Assembly (NCBI GenBank): GCA_900321715.1
Contig: ONXC01000006.1
Coordinates: forward strand, 62,001 to 126,000
Direction: 5' to 3'
Source: an uncultured Bacteroidales bacterium
GTDB lineage: Bacteria; Bacteroidota; Bacteroidia; Bacteroidales; UBA932
DNA: 64,000 nucleotides
Shown: positions 27,565 through 35,833 of the stretch, one piece after another
Position numbering within the stretch: position 1 is the stretch's first letter
Layout of the letters: each line of letters begins with the position of its first letter
Notes under the pieces: generated by a model
Seen by the model: the letters and a program-made list of their open reading frames with translations, nothing else
Databases searched by the model: none
What the model was told of the DNA's origin: nothing
Made by a program: the position numbers and the translations under genes

Positions 27565-28118
27565 AACTCCTCCCCAAACGCATCTGTAAGCGGCCCGCGA
27601 AGGAACTGGTAGACACGGATTCCTTCGCGGCGCCCTTTTTCATAGGCGTCCTTGCATATATGCCAGCGGTGAAGGTTCAGGCCCACCCTTCCGCCGCCAA
27701 GGTCCACTACACGGATGGGATAGAGTGAGCAGGAGATGGGCTTCCGGAATGTTCCAAGGCCCTTGCAGAACTGGCGCTCGATGGCGCAGAAGCAGTTTCC
27801 ATCGGCCTCAAAATGGCAGTAGGCGCATTCCTCTGAGCCGGGAACCACCGGAGTCACAAGGTCCCCGTCACGGTCAATCTCAAAGAATCCCTTGGCATCT
27901 ATGGCCGCACGGCCCTTATCCGTCATGAGCGGGGAATAAATCTCATAATTGGCTTCCAGCGGCTCCAGTTCCTCTTCCTTAAGGGGAGCGCCGCTGTCTC
28001 CTATTATGCAGCAGCAGCCCTTGCACACGGGGTAGTCACAGGCAAAGAACTCCATGATGACTTCCTCGGACACAAGGACGTCACCTATCTCCACTATGGT
28101 TCCAAAGGCACTGCTCAT
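27516..28118 (-). CDS. DUF3109 family cysteine-rich protein
   Basis: 200 residues with the conserved cysteines of DUF3109: CDYPVCKGCCCIIGDSGAP near 28-46, ECAYC near 97-101, CFCAIERQFCKGLGTFRKPISCSLYPIRV near 109-137. The Cys pattern suggests bound metal or an iron-sulfur cluster, but I know of no experimental function. The start codon overlaps the stop of the M16-like gene (ATGA), so it is the second gene of that transcript. The 3' end overlaps the DUF2007 gene on the opposite strand. Confidence 0.88.
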   Translation of the reverse strand: MSSAFGTIVEIGDVLVSEEVIMEFFACDYPVCKGCCCIIGDSGAPLKEEELEPLEANYEIYSPLMTDKGRAAIDAKGFFEIDRDGDLVTPVVPGSEECAYCHFEADGNCFCAIERQFCKGLGTFRKPISCSLYPIRVVDLGGGRVGLNLHRWHICKDAYEKGRREGIRVYQFLRGPLTDAFGEEFYSALSEAAKMLIAAS

Positions 28119-30601
28119 TCAACAATGTATTCTACAGCCCCGCCGGCCGCAATGGAAGCAAGGAAACCTCTCACCTTTTCAGGGGTTATGGCCTGCAGAC
28201 TCTCTGCATAGCGGGAGTTTAAATCCTTATTCAGGGCATAACGCACCTGCTGGGCCATTGTAAATCCTTCCGGAGTTGAAAGAAGGGCCTTCACTCTCTC
28301 CGACAGGCCGTTTTTCCAGGCCTGGACATCGGCCTGCGCGGGAAGGCGTTTTCCGGACTTCACAATTGCCGCACGGACGGCCGTTATGGCTTTATCCACA
28401 TCCGGCTCCACAACATCTGCGGGAAGGCCTTCCACGGGAACAGGGAAACAGGAGATTTCCATATAGAAGCGCTCCTGAGGCTGGGTCATGGGGCCCACGG
28501 AGACGTTTGCCGTAAATCCATATGATGCGAGTTCCCAGATGAGAGCCTGCTGCATGGCCTGGGCCGCCACAAGGGAGAGATAGTAGTTGTCCGAGGTCAC
28601 GGCAACAGGAGCCTCCATCACTACATGGATGCCGCTGGGGCCCTTGTCTCCGTCAATGGTCACGGTACCGTTGCGCTGCCGGAACTCTACCTGGCGGCGT
28701 GGTGTGGAGCCTTTCTGGATACCCACTCCGCCAAGGTATCGGCCCAGGATGCGTTTCACCACCCCTGCATCAAGGTCTCCGGAAATGATGAGGACTCCGT
28801 CGTTGAAACGGGCAAAGCGGTCGGCAAAATAAGCCTCGGCCTTGATCTGGGTTTGAGTTGTCAGTGCGCCAGGACGCTCTGAATAACGATATCCGGGATG
28901 AAGCTGCGCATAGACTATATCCATGGCCGATGGCTCCCTTAGCTTCTGAGCCGCACTGTAGCGGAGGAATTCCTCCCTGTTCATCTCACGCTGATTGCAT
29001 ATCGCAAGGAGGGTTTTCATAAGGAAGGCGAGCTTCCCGGACGGAGCGCTGCCGCTCAGAACAAGGCTGTTAAGGTGGACATCGGCATTCATTGAAAGGC
29101 CGTTCACTTCAAGCATGTCCTGAAAAACGGGCGCCGGGATGCCTCCTACGTCGTAAAGCCTGAGCATAGGGCCGATATTCCCGCCTTCCCCTTCCTGAAG
29201 GTCAGGGATCTGGGACAGGCCGCCGTTAAGGACAAGGGCATAATTGAACATCCTGGAGCCTTTTATCTCCTTGTATACAACCTTGACACCGTTGGAGAAA
29301 GTCCATACCGTGCCGCCTGAGAAGGGCTCCGGCTTCTCTTTCTGGATGCGGACCCGGGGAGGAGTGAAATCTATGCCCGCCGAGTCTGCACCGTGCCAGG
29401 TGTAATCGGCCTCAAAAGGCGCTACCAGGCCATTTTTATAGGTGGCGTTGTAAACCATCAGGGCCTCTGCGGGATCAAGCGTATCCCTTGCAGAAAGCTC
29501 AAGGGTAAGGTTGTCTTCCCCGGCCAGGAGGGCCGATGCATACTTATTGAAAAGCCTTGTCTCCGTCTCTTCAGGGATGTTTTTACGGGCGAAAAGGCGG
29601 ACGCGCTCCGATGCGGGAGCAAGGTTGGCACCAAAAAGGAAATGGGCGATGCACGGGTTTATCTTGTCTTCCACCGCCGCAGCATCTCTCAAAAGCCCCG
29701 GCGTCAGGACTTCCTTTGCATCCGTGAATTCCGCCACGCTAACGCCTGCGGCGTCTATGGACGCTATGGAGCGGGCCATCACCCTCAGGGCGTGGTCTTC
29801 CTGACCGGGGGCGATACGGGCCGTAACGGTGTAACGTTCATCTCCCTTATAGTCACAGCTTCTCAGGGAATTGAATGAGATTGAGCCGCAGGTAACACCC
29901 TCACGGGCAAAATCCTTTTCCAGACGGTTTCTGAGTAGCACCAGGAATTCCAGGCCGAAGATATCCGTGACAAGGGCCTGGGCGGTATTCATGAAAACGT
30001 CCGGAATACGGTTTCCGGCATATGTGACGGCAATGGTTCCCGGGCCGATCTTAAAATCCAGAGCCACCGGCTGATGGGGGTTCCACTCGTACGCGGGCTC
30101 CGGCGCAGGTGCATTGAGTTTCTGGACAAGGAGGGAGAAGATATCCATCTTCTTCTTCAGTTCCACGGTGGGCTCCACGTCTCCCGACACAATGATGGCC
30201 TGCGGGGCGCTGCTCTCCGACATCTTGTAGAAAGTATACAGCAGCATTGAGTCCAGGACATCCTTCTTATAGAACGGAACATCCTTGAAAGTATACACGG
30301 TAGAACCTTCCCTTTCCGTGAGGAAACCTTCCCTGGTGGGCCCTATGCCCATCCTTGCAAGGAAGGCCGATGAAAGCCCGGCACGTTTTTCTGCGGTGAG
30401 GGAATCTCCTTTCTGAACCAGGGCGATTGAAGCGTAACCCTTTCTGACAGGAGCCTTTACCATATAGTAGGATGCGCCACAGCCAAGTTTTCCCATCTCT
30501 ATGGAAGGATCTACCGGGAGCGGCGGAAGCTGCTGGGCTGGCACAGTTATTGCGAAACAAAGCCCGGCAAGTACCGTAAATATGCTTTTGAGTATATTCA
30601 C
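28115..30601 (-). CDS. M16 (insulinase) family peptidase homologue without zinc motif
   Basis: 828 residues with a signal peptide cleaved near ITVPAQ, so periplasmic. Two M16-type halves are recognisable. The first starts at LGCGASYYMVKAPVRKGYASIALVQKGD, and the second at WTFSNGVKVVYKEIKGSRMFNYALVLNGG followed by the SGDLD turn common in M16 domains. The inverted zinc motif HxxEH is missing from both halves: the place after the first two strands reads AGLSSAFLARMG, with no His pair. The protein therefore probably lacks peptidase activity and may serve as a non-catalytic partner or binding protein. It is co-transcribed with the DUF3109 gene. Confidence 0.82.
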   Translation of the reverse strand: MNILKSIFTVLAGLCFAITVPAQQLPPLPVDPSIEMGKLGCGASYYMVKAPVRKGYASIALVQKGDSLTAEKRAGLSSAFLARMGIGPTREGFLTEREGSTVYTFKDVPFYKKDVLDSMLLYTFYKMSESSAPQAIIVSGDVEPTVELKKKMDIFSLLVQKLNAPAPEPAYEWNPHQPVALDFKIGPGTIAVTYAGNRIPDVFMNTAQALVTDIFGLEFLVLLRNRLEKDFAREGVTCGSISFNSLRSCDYKGDERYTVTARIAPGQEDHALRVMARSIASIDAAGVSVAEFTDAKEVLTPGLLRDAAAVEDKINPCIAHFLFGANLAPASERVRLFARKNIPEETETRLFNKYASALLAGEDNLTLELSARDTLDPAEALMVYNATYKNGLVAPFEADYTWHGADSAGIDFTPPRVRIQKEKPEPFSGGTVWTFSNGVKVVYKEIKGSRMFNYALVLNGGLSQIPDLQEGEGGNIGPMLRLYDVGGIPAPVFQDMLEVNGLSMNADVHLNSLVLSGSAPSGKLAFLMKTLLAICNQREMNREEFLRYSAAQKLREPSAMDIVYAQLHPGYRYSERPGALTTQTQIKAEAYFADRFARFNDGVLIISGDLDAGVVKRILGRYLGGVGIQKGSTPRRQVEFRQRNGTVTIDGDKGPSGIHVVMEAPVAVTSDNYYLSLVAAQAMQQALIWELASYGFTANVSVGPMTQPQERFYMEISCFPVPVEGLPADVVEPDVDKAITAVRAAIVKSGKRLPAQADVQAWKNGLSERVKALLSTPEGFTMAQQVRYALNKDLNSRYAESLQAITPEKVRGFLASIAAGGAVEYIVE

Positions 30602-30605
30602 ACTG

Positions 30606-30613
30606 CAAAGTTA
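30606..30613 (-). promoter_or_regulatory. Promoter -7 element for the M16-like gene
   Basis: The minus strand reads TAACTTTG (TAnnTTTG), only about 5 nt before the annotated ATG at 30601. Transcription would start very close to that ATG, so the mRNA is either nearly leaderless or the true start is a later codon. Confidence 0.6.
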
Positions 30614-30626
30614 AGATTAAAATTGC

Positions 30627-30634
30627 TATATTTG
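30627..30634 (+). promoter_or_regulatory. Promoter -7 element for the TPR protein gene
   Basis: TATATTTG matches TAnnTTTG, 41 nt before the ATG at 30676. It is divergent from, and 13 nt apart from, the minus-strand element at 30606-30613. Confidence 0.7.
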
Positions 30635-30675
30635 CAACTTGCACGCCAACAGAAAACAAATTAAACAATAAGGAT

Positions 30676-31608
30676 ATGAAAAAGTTTTTAGTAGTGTTTG
30701 CAGCTCTTGGCCTGGCATTCAGCGCTATGGCTCAAGACTTTAACGAGGCCGTCGAGACTTTCAACCAGGCAGCCCAGGCAGAATCCAAGGCAGAAGCCCT
30801 CAAACTTTTCAAGCAGGCTTACATTCAGTTTGTGTCCTGCGGTGAAATGGCCGAGGCCCAGGAAAAGGTAGATGAACTCAAGGACATCATCCCCGCATAC
30901 TCTGTAGCAGTTGCCAAGGAAAGCATCGCCTCCAAGGATTATGACGCCGCAATCGTGGCTCTGGGTGATGCCGCCGCAGACTGCGCAGAATTCAGCGCAG
31001 AGGAAAAGGCCGCAGAGGTCAACGACCTTTTCGGTCTCACCTATAAGGCATCGGCCAAGAAAGCCCTCGCTGCAAAGGATGCCCAGACCGCTTTCGCAAA
31101 CCTCAAGAAATGCGTTGAATACACTCCTGAGGACGGTGAGGCACAGTTCCTTCTTGGACGTATCCTCCTGAGCTCCGGTAAGATTGACGAGGCTAAGGCC
31201 GCATTCGAGGTAGCATCGGCCAACGGCAAGGACGCAGAAGTGAAGAAGCAGCTCTTCAACTACTATTACAACAACGGCCAGAAGGCCCAGCAGGCCAAGA
31301 AGTACGCCGAGGCAGTAGAGGATTACAAGGCAGCCCTTGAGATCAATCCTGAGCCCGAGAAAGCCGCCATCTTCTTCAAGATGGGCATCAGCTACGGTGC
31401 ACTTGGAAAGAAGGCCGAGCAAAACGAGGCCCTCAAGAAGTACTGCGCACTTGATGCCGCAGCTGCCGCCAACGACGACATCCTCCTCACCATCGCCCAG
31501 AACGCCGTGGCCCTGAAGGATGCAGAAACCGCCAAGGAATTCTACGGCAAGCTTGCTTCCAGCAAGAACGAAGCCTACGCCAAAGAGGCCAAGAACTACC
31601 TGAAATAG
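30676..31608 (+). CDS. Secreted TPR-repeat protein
   Basis: 310 residues. A signal peptide ends at FSAMAQ, so the protein is periplasmic or secreted. The remainder is almost entirely helical with tetratricopeptide repeats, clearest at about 135-175 (FANLKKCVEYTPEDGEAQFLLGRIL) and 205-250 (AQQAKKYAEAVEDYKAALEINPEPEKAAIFFKMGISYGALG). It is rich in Ala, Lys and Glu. Such repeats mediate protein contacts, and no enzyme signature is visible. It has its own promoter and a preceding AAGGA ribosome-binding site. Confidence 0.88.
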   Translation: MKKFLVVFAALGLAFSAMAQDFNEAVETFNQAAQAESKAEALKLFKQAYIQFVSCGEMAEAQEKVDELKDIIPAYSVAVAKESIASKDYDAAIVALGDAAADCAEFSAEEKAAEVNDLFGLTYKASAKKALAAKDAQTAFANLKKCVEYTPEDGEAQFLLGRILLSSGKIDEAKAAFEVASANGKDAEVKKQLFNYYYNNGQKAQQAKKYAEAVEDYKAALEINPEPEKAAIFFKMGISYGALGKKAEQNEALKKYCALDAAAAANDDILLTIAQNAVALKDAETAKEFYGKLASSKNEAYAKEAKNYLK

Positions 31609-31666
31609 GCAGCCCCTTTATGGTTCTCCCCTTGCGGTGGAACTCAATCACCTAAGAATGAGCAAC

Positions 31667-31712
31667 TTACCGGGTTCTTTGGGAAAAGATTTAACACCAA
31701 AGAATCCGGTAA
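31667..31712. terminator. Long hairpin between the TPR and lactonase genes
   Basis: The arms TTACCGGGTTCTTTGG (31667-31682) and CCAAAGAATCCGGTAA (31697-31712) pair over 16 bp with one G-U, closing a 14-nt loop. It follows the TPR gene, but the tract after it (ATCTTTAT) is a weak U-run. It may be a terminator or an mRNA 3'-end stabiliser. Confidence 0.6.
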
Positions 31713-31744
31713 ATCTTTATAAATCAACAGTTTAACCTCCACTT

Positions 31745-32866
31745 ATGCTCCGTGCCATCCTTGCGCTTATCGGCCTTACAGCCGCTATGACCCTTCACGC
31801 CCAGGAATACAGGCTTCTTATTGGAACCTACACGGAAAACACTTCCGCCGAAGGTGTGTACCTCTATTCCTTTGATTCAAAACAGGCCGATGCCACCCTT
31901 CTTGACATGGCCCCAAGCGGCAATCCGTCGTTTGTCATCAATAACCCGGAAAAGTCAAGGGTGTACTGCGTGAACGAGTTCAACGACGGACGTCAGGGGG
32001 TGAGCGCCTTTGCCCTTGAAGGGAATACACTGAAAGGCCTTGACAGCGCCGTTATTCCAAAGGACCAGGTAGACGGAGAAGACCCCTGCAACCTCCTGTA
32101 TGCCGGAGAAACAATTATCAGTTCCAACTACACCGGCGGATCCGTTACGGCCTTCGCCCTCAATGAAGACGGCGGCTTCATAGGAATGTCTCAGTACTTC
32201 TCCTGCAACGCCGAGTATACGCAGGTCATAACCGGACTCTCTTTAGGGGAAACCCCGGCCCATATGCATTGCGCGGTAACTTCTCCGGACGGCAAGTATA
32301 TTTTTGTGACAAACCTTGGGATGGACTGCATACACCGTTTTGTCCGCACGGAAGGCATACATCCCCTTGGGAATTCAACCGTTGCGTGGAAAAATGGAGG
32401 CCCACTGGTCAAGTTCGGCCCCAGGCATATGGTTTTCAGTGCCGATGGCCGCTACGCATATCTTCTCTGCGAACTGGGCGACAAACTGGTGGTTTTTGAG
32501 TATGACAACGGGGAACTATCTCCCATCCAGACTCTTACCGCCTATAAGGGCAAGGGACATGGGAGTGCCGATATCCACATCTCCCCTGACGGCCGTTTCC
32601 TCTATACCAGCCACAGGCTGAAGGAAGACGGTATTGCCATTTTCTCAATCGACGAGGCAACAGGAAAGGTAAAAAAAGCAGGTTATCAGCCCACCGGGCG
32701 CCACCCAAGGAATTTTGCCATCACCCCTGACGGGAACTGGCTCCTGTGCGCCTGCAGGGATGATAACCGTATAGAAATCTATTCAATAAATAAGGAAACC
32801 GGAGCACTCACCTCCACTGGCAGAGCCATAGAAGTTGGTGCTCCGGTATGCGTACAGATCCTTTAG
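31745..32866 (+). CDS. Secreted lactonase-family beta-propeller (6-phosphogluconolactonase-like)
   Basis: 373 residues with a signal peptide (LTAAMTLHAQ). It belongs to the seven-bladed propeller lactonase family: YRLLIGTYTENTSAEGVYLYSFD, PSFVINNPEKSRVYCVNE, HMHCAVTSPDGKYIFVTNLGMDCIHRF, HPRNFAITPDGNWLLCACRDDNRIEIY. Cytoplasmic relatives hydrolyse 6-phosphogluconolactone. This one is exported, so the natural substrate is probably another sugar lactone. The 3' end overlaps the Lrp-family gene on the opposite strand by 4 bp. Confidence 0.88.
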   Translation: MLRAILALIGLTAAMTLHAQEYRLLIGTYTENTSAEGVYLYSFDSKQADATLLDMAPSGNPSFVINNPEKSRVYCVNEFNDGRQGVSAFALEGNTLKGLDSAVIPKDQVDGEDPCNLLYAGETIISSNYTGGSVTAFALNEDGGFIGMSQYFSCNAEYTQVITGLSLGETPAHMHCAVTSPDGKYIFVTNLGMDCIHRFVRTEGIHPLGNSTVAWKNGGPLVKFGPRHMVFSADGRYAYLLCELGDKLVVFEYDNGELSPIQTLTAYKGKGHGSADIHISPDGRFLYTSHRLKEDGIAIFSIDEATGKVKKAGYQPTGRHPRNFAITPDGNWLLCACRDDNRIEIYSINKETGALTSTGRAIEVGAPVCVQIL

Positions 32867-33357
32867 TCCCTTCCGGAATAGGAAGTGGACTTGAAGTCCT
32901 TCACCCACACCTGGCGCTCGATTGGTTCGTCCAGGGAAATCATGGTGTCTGTGGACTGGATGTAGGGGATCTTCTGGATGGTGTTCAGAAGGATCTCCAT
33001 AAGGTGGTCATTATCCAGGCAGTAGAGCTTTGCAAGTATGGCAAAGCGGCCGGTGATGAAATGACACTCTACAATCTCAGGAATTTTCTTAAGATTTGAA
33101 ATCACCTCAGGATATTTGGTGGATTCGCTGAGAGAGATACTTACAAATGCGCAGATGTTGAGACCCAGGGCCTGGGGTTTGACCAGAAGGCGTGAGCCGG
33201 TGATTACGCCATTTGCTTCCAACCTCTTGACTCTCTGATGAATAGCCGCGCCGGAGACGCCGCATTCACGGGCAATCTCAAGGAAAGGCATACGGGCATT
33301 CTTTACCAGGAAGGAAAGTATTTTCTGGTCTATCTCATCAATGTGATACTTGGCCAT
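32863..33357 (-). CDS. Lrp/AsnC-family transcriptional regulator
   Basis: 164 residues. An N-terminal winged helix-turn-helix (IDEIDQKILSFLVKNARMPFLEIARECGVSGAAIHQRVKRLE) is followed by a C-terminal RAM/AsnC ligand-binding domain (about 70-150, with VISNLKKIPEIVECHFITGRFAILAKLYC). Such proteins form octamers that respond to amino acids. The target cannot be told from the context, because the neighbours are topA upstream on the same strand and a lactonase convergent with it. It has its own promoter. Confidence 0.95.
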   Translation of the reverse strand: MAKYHIDEIDQKILSFLVKNARMPFLEIARECGVSGAAIHQRVKRLEANGVITGSRLLVKPQALGLNICAFVSISLSESTKYPEVISNLKKIPEIVECHFITGRFAILAKLYCLDNDHLMEILLNTIQKIPYIQSTDTMISLDEPIERQVWVKDFKSTSYSGRD

Positions 33358-33384
33358 AACTTACACTTTTTAACTAACTGGAAG

Positions 33385-33392
33385 CAAATATA
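33385..33392 (-). promoter_or_regulatory. Promoter -7 element for the Lrp-family gene
   Basis: The minus strand reads TATATTTG (TAnnTTTG), 27 nt before the ATG at 33357. Confidence 0.7.
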
Positions 33393-33396
33393 CAAA

Positions 33397-35706
33397 TTAT
33401 TTTGTTTTTTTACCTCCCCTGACGAACTTTTTTGTTGGAGGGGCACTGGTTATAATTGCTTGACAGTCAGCCAGCGTAAGGGAAGCGGCATCTTTTCCGC
33501 GTGGAATCTTATAATTTGAATCTCCCTGTTTGATGTAGGGACCGTAACGTCCGTTGATGACTTTGATGTCTCCGAAATCGGCCATAATCTCCTGAGCGGG
33601 CTTCTCTGCGGGGGTCTCGTTGATGAGGGCCTCGCACTCCTCAAGGGTTATTGTGAGAGGGTCCTTGCCGCGGGGAAGTTTCACATTTCTTACGCCATAC
33701 TTGAGGTACGGCCCGAACTTGCCGCGAGTTGCAATGACGTCAAGGCCGGAAATCTTACCCACGGTGCGGGGAAGTTCAAGGAGCTTCAGGGCATCAGAGA
33801 GAGTTATGGTCTCAATGAGCTGGTCTTTCCCGAGGGATGCGCTCTGACGGTTTTCCCCGTCTCCCTTCTGGACATAGGCGCCGAATTTCCCGAATGTTGC
33901 CGTAACCATCTGGCCGTCAGGAGCCAGGCCAAGCTCACGGGTGACACGGCTGTAACCTTTCTCCTGCAGGACCTTCTCCACATTATTATGGAAAGGGCGG
34001 TAGAATGAGTCTATGGTTGAGCTCCAGTCCTTCTTGCCGTCGGCAATCTTATCGAAATCTTCCTCAACGTTGGCGGTGAAGTCGTAGTCCAGGACATCGG
34101 CAAAATTGTCCACCAGGAAATCCGTCACGATAAGGCCGATCTCCTGAGGGAGGAGCTTACCCTTTTCTGCACCCACAACCTCCTTCTTGGTGGTTTCCTT
34201 GATAGTGGAGCCCTTGAGCGTAAGATTCTTCACTTCATGAACGGTTCCGGGCTTGTCTCCCTTGACGGCGTATCCGCGGCCACGGGTAAGGGTATCAACG
34301 GTTGCCGCATAAGTTGACGGGCGGCCGATTCCAAGCTCTTCCAGCTTCTTGACCAGAGTTACCTCAGAGTAGCGCTGAGGCGGGGCGGTGAACTTGGACA
34401 TGGCATAGATTCCGTGATCTACCAGGGTGTCACCAACGTTAAGTGACGGGAGCATGACCTCTACGTCGTCCTGGGAATCGTCGTCACGGCCTTCCATATA
34501 TACCTTCATGAAACCGTCAAACAGGAGTTCCGCGCTCTGGAGGCCATAAAGTTCCGGCCGGTGGTCCTGCTCTATGGTGATGGAGGTATTCATGACCTTG
34601 CTAGCGGCCATCTGGGAGGCGATGGTACGCTTCCAGATAAGCTCATAAAGAGCTTTCTCCTGAGGGGTCCCTTCTATCCAGGCCGATCCCAGGTATGTGG
34701 GACGGATAGCCTCATGTGCTTCCTGGGCACCCTTTGACTTGGTATGGTACTGGCGGGTATTGAGATACTCCGGGCCGTAGCAGTCAAGTATATATTTCTT
34801 TGCGGCGCCAAGGGCAAGGGAAGAGAGGTTGGTGGAGTCTGTTCTCATATAGGTAATGAGACCTCTCTCATAGAGGGCCTGCGCGATGCGCATTGTGGTA
34901 GCCACAGGGAAACGGAGCTTACGGCCGGCCTCCTGCTGAAGCGTGGAGGTGGTAAAAGGCGGAGCGGGATAGCGCTCCCCTTCCTTTTTCTCTATGGATG
35001 CAATCCTGTAATTTGCGCCGATACTCTGCTCCAGGAAAGCTCTGGCCTCAGACTCGGAGGCAAATTTAGTGTCAAGGGTAGCCTTAAGGCCGATCTTTGA
35101 GCCCACCGGGCGGAATTCGGCCTCTACGCGATAGAAGGGCTCAGGCCTGAAAGCCATGATCTCCTTCTCACGGTCTACGATAAGGCGGAGCGCAACGCTC
35201 TGGACACGGCCTGCGGAGAGCTTGGGCTGGATCTTCTTCCAGAGGATGGGAGAAAGCTCGAAGCCAACCAGACGGTCCAGCACGCGGCGGGCCTGCTGGG
35301 CGTCCACAAGGTTCATGTCAATATCCCTGGGATGCTCTATGGCCTCCAGGATGGCGGGCTTTGTAATCTCATGGAAAACAATGCGGCGGGTCTTGTCCTT
35401 GGGGAGTTCAAGAGTCTGGGTAAGGTGCCAGGATATGGCTTCTCCCTCGCGGTCTTCATCGGAGGCAAGCCATATGGTGGACGCTGCATCTGCAAGCTTC
35501 CTCAGGTCTGCCACCACCTTCTTTTTATCGGCGGGGATGACATACTCCGGCTTGAAGCCGTTCTGAACGTCTACACCAAGCTTATGTTCTTCAAGGTCCC
35601 GGACATGGCCGATTGATGCCTTTACCAGGAAATCCGTTCCAAGATACTTCTGAATGGTCTTCACCTTTCCGGGTGACTCCACGATAACTAGATTTTTGCC
35701 GCTCAT
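33397..35706 (-). CDS. topA: DNA topoisomerase I
   Basis: 769 residues from the ATG at 35706 (MSGKNLVIVESPGKVKTIQKYL, preceded by GAAGGAT); the in-frame Met ten codons earlier has no such signal. The Toprim domain holds IVESPGK and the acidic DEDREGEAISWHL. The type IA core contains the active-site Tyr in GLITYMRTDSTNLS. The C terminus has repeats of the form GKFGPYLKYG and GRYGPYIKQGD and ends in a Lys-rich tail. The four-Cys zinc fingers of the E. coli enzyme are absent, which is usual for many bacterial TopA proteins. It relaxes negative supercoils. Confidence 0.97.
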   Translation of the reverse strand: MSGKNLVIVESPGKVKTIQKYLGTDFLVKASIGHVRDLEEHKLGVDVQNGFKPEYVIPADKKKVVADLRKLADAASTIWLASDEDREGEAISWHLTQTLELPKDKTRRIVFHEITKPAILEAIEHPRDIDMNLVDAQQARRVLDRLVGFELSPILWKKIQPKLSAGRVQSVALRLIVDREKEIMAFRPEPFYRVEAEFRPVGSKIGLKATLDTKFASESEARAFLEQSIGANYRIASIEKKEGERYPAPPFTTSTLQQEAGRKLRFPVATTMRIAQALYERGLITYMRTDSTNLSSLALGAAKKYILDCYGPEYLNTRQYHTKSKGAQEAHEAIRPTYLGSAWIEGTPQEKALYELIWKRTIASQMAASKVMNTSITIEQDHRPELYGLQSAELLFDGFMKVYMEGRDDDSQDDVEVMLPSLNVGDTLVDHGIYAMSKFTAPPQRYSEVTLVKKLEELGIGRPSTYAATVDTLTRGRGYAVKGDKPGTVHEVKNLTLKGSTIKETTKKEVVGAEKGKLLPQEIGLIVTDFLVDNFADVLDYDFTANVEEDFDKIADGKKDWSSTIDSFYRPFHNNVEKVLQEKGYSRVTRELGLAPDGQMVTATFGKFGAYVQKGDGENRQSASLGKDQLIETITLSDALKLLELPRTVGKISGLDVIATRGKFGPYLKYGVRNVKLPRGKDPLTITLEECEALINETPAEKPAQEIMADFGDIKVINGRYGPYIKQGDSNYKIPRGKDAASLTLADCQAIITSAPPTKKFVRGGKKTK

Positions 35707-35765
35707 ATCCTTCAATTTTTCTGCAAAGTAAAGCACAATCTGGGCAATTTTCCAAATTTTCTGAT

Positions 35766-35773
35766 TATTTTTG
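35766..35773 (+). promoter_or_regulatory. Promoter -7 element for the PBP1A-ddl-prmC operon
   Basis: TATTTTTG fits TAnnTTTG, 60 nt before the ATG at 35834. The leader contains the perfect palindrome CAAGACC TAA GGTCTTG (35790-35806). Confidence 0.6.
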
Positions 35774-35833
35774 TAATTCCATATTTAGGCAAGACCTAAG
35801 GTCTTGTTGCGCACAATTTTTTTTTGCTTGAAT

